From assembly GCA_964036195.1 (NCBI GenBank), contig OZ038458.1:24689832-24753831 (forward strand): a DNA stretch of 64,000 nucleotides, given 5' to 3'. Both the position numbers and the translations under genes were made by a program. Shown in pieces: positions 63,645 to 64,000 of the stretch (its first letter is position 1; each line of letters opens with the position of its first letter). Origin of the DNA: Sphaerolaimus hirsutus (Eukaryota > Nematoda > Chromadorea > Monhysterida > Sphaerolaimidae). The notes under the pieces are model-generated. The model did no database searches, had not been told where the DNA came from, and saw only the letters and a program-made list of their open reading frames with translations.

Positions 63645-63800
63645 ATGGAATAGAGCCATGGCGCTGGCGCCCTTTTCTGTAGCGCCATCTGGCGCCTGGC
63701 GCCATTATTTCGAATGGCGCCATGGAGCCCTTGGCGCTTGGCGCCATTTTCGCTGGCGCCCGGCGCCATTGTTCTGTAGGGCGCCAGAAATGGCGCCAAA
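63645..63800. mobile_element. GGCGCC-type hAT-like element, left end
   Basis: TAGTGATGGAATAGAGCC followed by GGCGCCA-type repeats. No clear right end before about 63800. It abuts or cuts exon 16 of the GYGR-repeat gene. Confidence 0.6.
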
Positions 63801-64000
63801 ATGCCGGGATGAACGGTAATATTTGGCCATATTCAACAGCTTTTTCTGCTGAATGATGTCATTTTGGTGATATTTAACACATTCACCTTTGTAATTTTTT
63901 GCCAGCATTGCAAGTTTGGGTTTACGTTGATTGTTTTATGCCACATAAACAGCAAATCTTCATGTACAACAATTGGAAAAATATTAATCTAGATGATGTT
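63801..64000. other. Window end, no feature seen
   Basis: AT-rich, no exon signal. Confidence 0.5.

Overview
The window looks like nuclear DNA from a nematode with a transposon-rich genome. Introns are long, AT-rich and full of repeats, and there are no bacterial-style operons. The minus-strand exon at 15865-16026 closely matches my memory of the N-terminus of nematode CAL-1 (a calmodulin). A clade such as the mermithids is only a guess. I found no tRNA, rRNA or CRISPR. There is one 200-base assembly gap (14507-14706).

Layout. 1-6216 (minus) is an uninterrupted BEL/Pao retrotransposon Gag-Pol reading frame that runs off the left edge. Its leader and probable LTR follow, to about 7480. 7.5-24 kb is mostly repeats: MITEs, hAT-like elements with 8-bp target duplications, a probable solo LTR, the cal-1-like exon and scraps of other exons. 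24496-34816 (plus) is an eleven-exon, GSK3-like protein kinase with a Lys/Asp-rich N-terminal extension. 40018 to at least 63600 (plus) is one large gene. I could chain 15 exons in a consistent phase (at least 2733 codons), plus a sixteenth probable one. Its first part is spectrin-like or low complexity. The rest is about 39 copies of a roughly 56-residue repeat with the core V-P-x-C-E-x-E-x-G-Y-G-R, mostly in one exon of about 6.2 kb. I do not recognise this repeat family.

Main points. (1) Four introns in the two plus-strand genes consist almost entirely of one short inverted-repeat element. Its left end supplies the GT donor, and the acceptor comes from a short flanking duplication (CAG). 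These look like transposon-generated introns (introners) in an animal. At one of the four the duplicated site is CCCTG, so no AG lies at the expected acceptor. (2) Two copies of a hAT-like element carry a piece of BEL/Pao pol between arms of a GGAAAACGG minisatellite. Each has its own 8-bp target duplication, and a related MITE in this window serves as an empty site. (3) The BEL/Pao element is saturated with the pentamer TCACA on its coding strand, in all codon registers and in the non-coding leader. (4) The CAGAGTTG hAT family carries subterminal repeats that are uniform within a copy but differ between copies.

All exon joins are by eye, from splice sites, phase and protein similarity. None has been checked by alignment or RNA.
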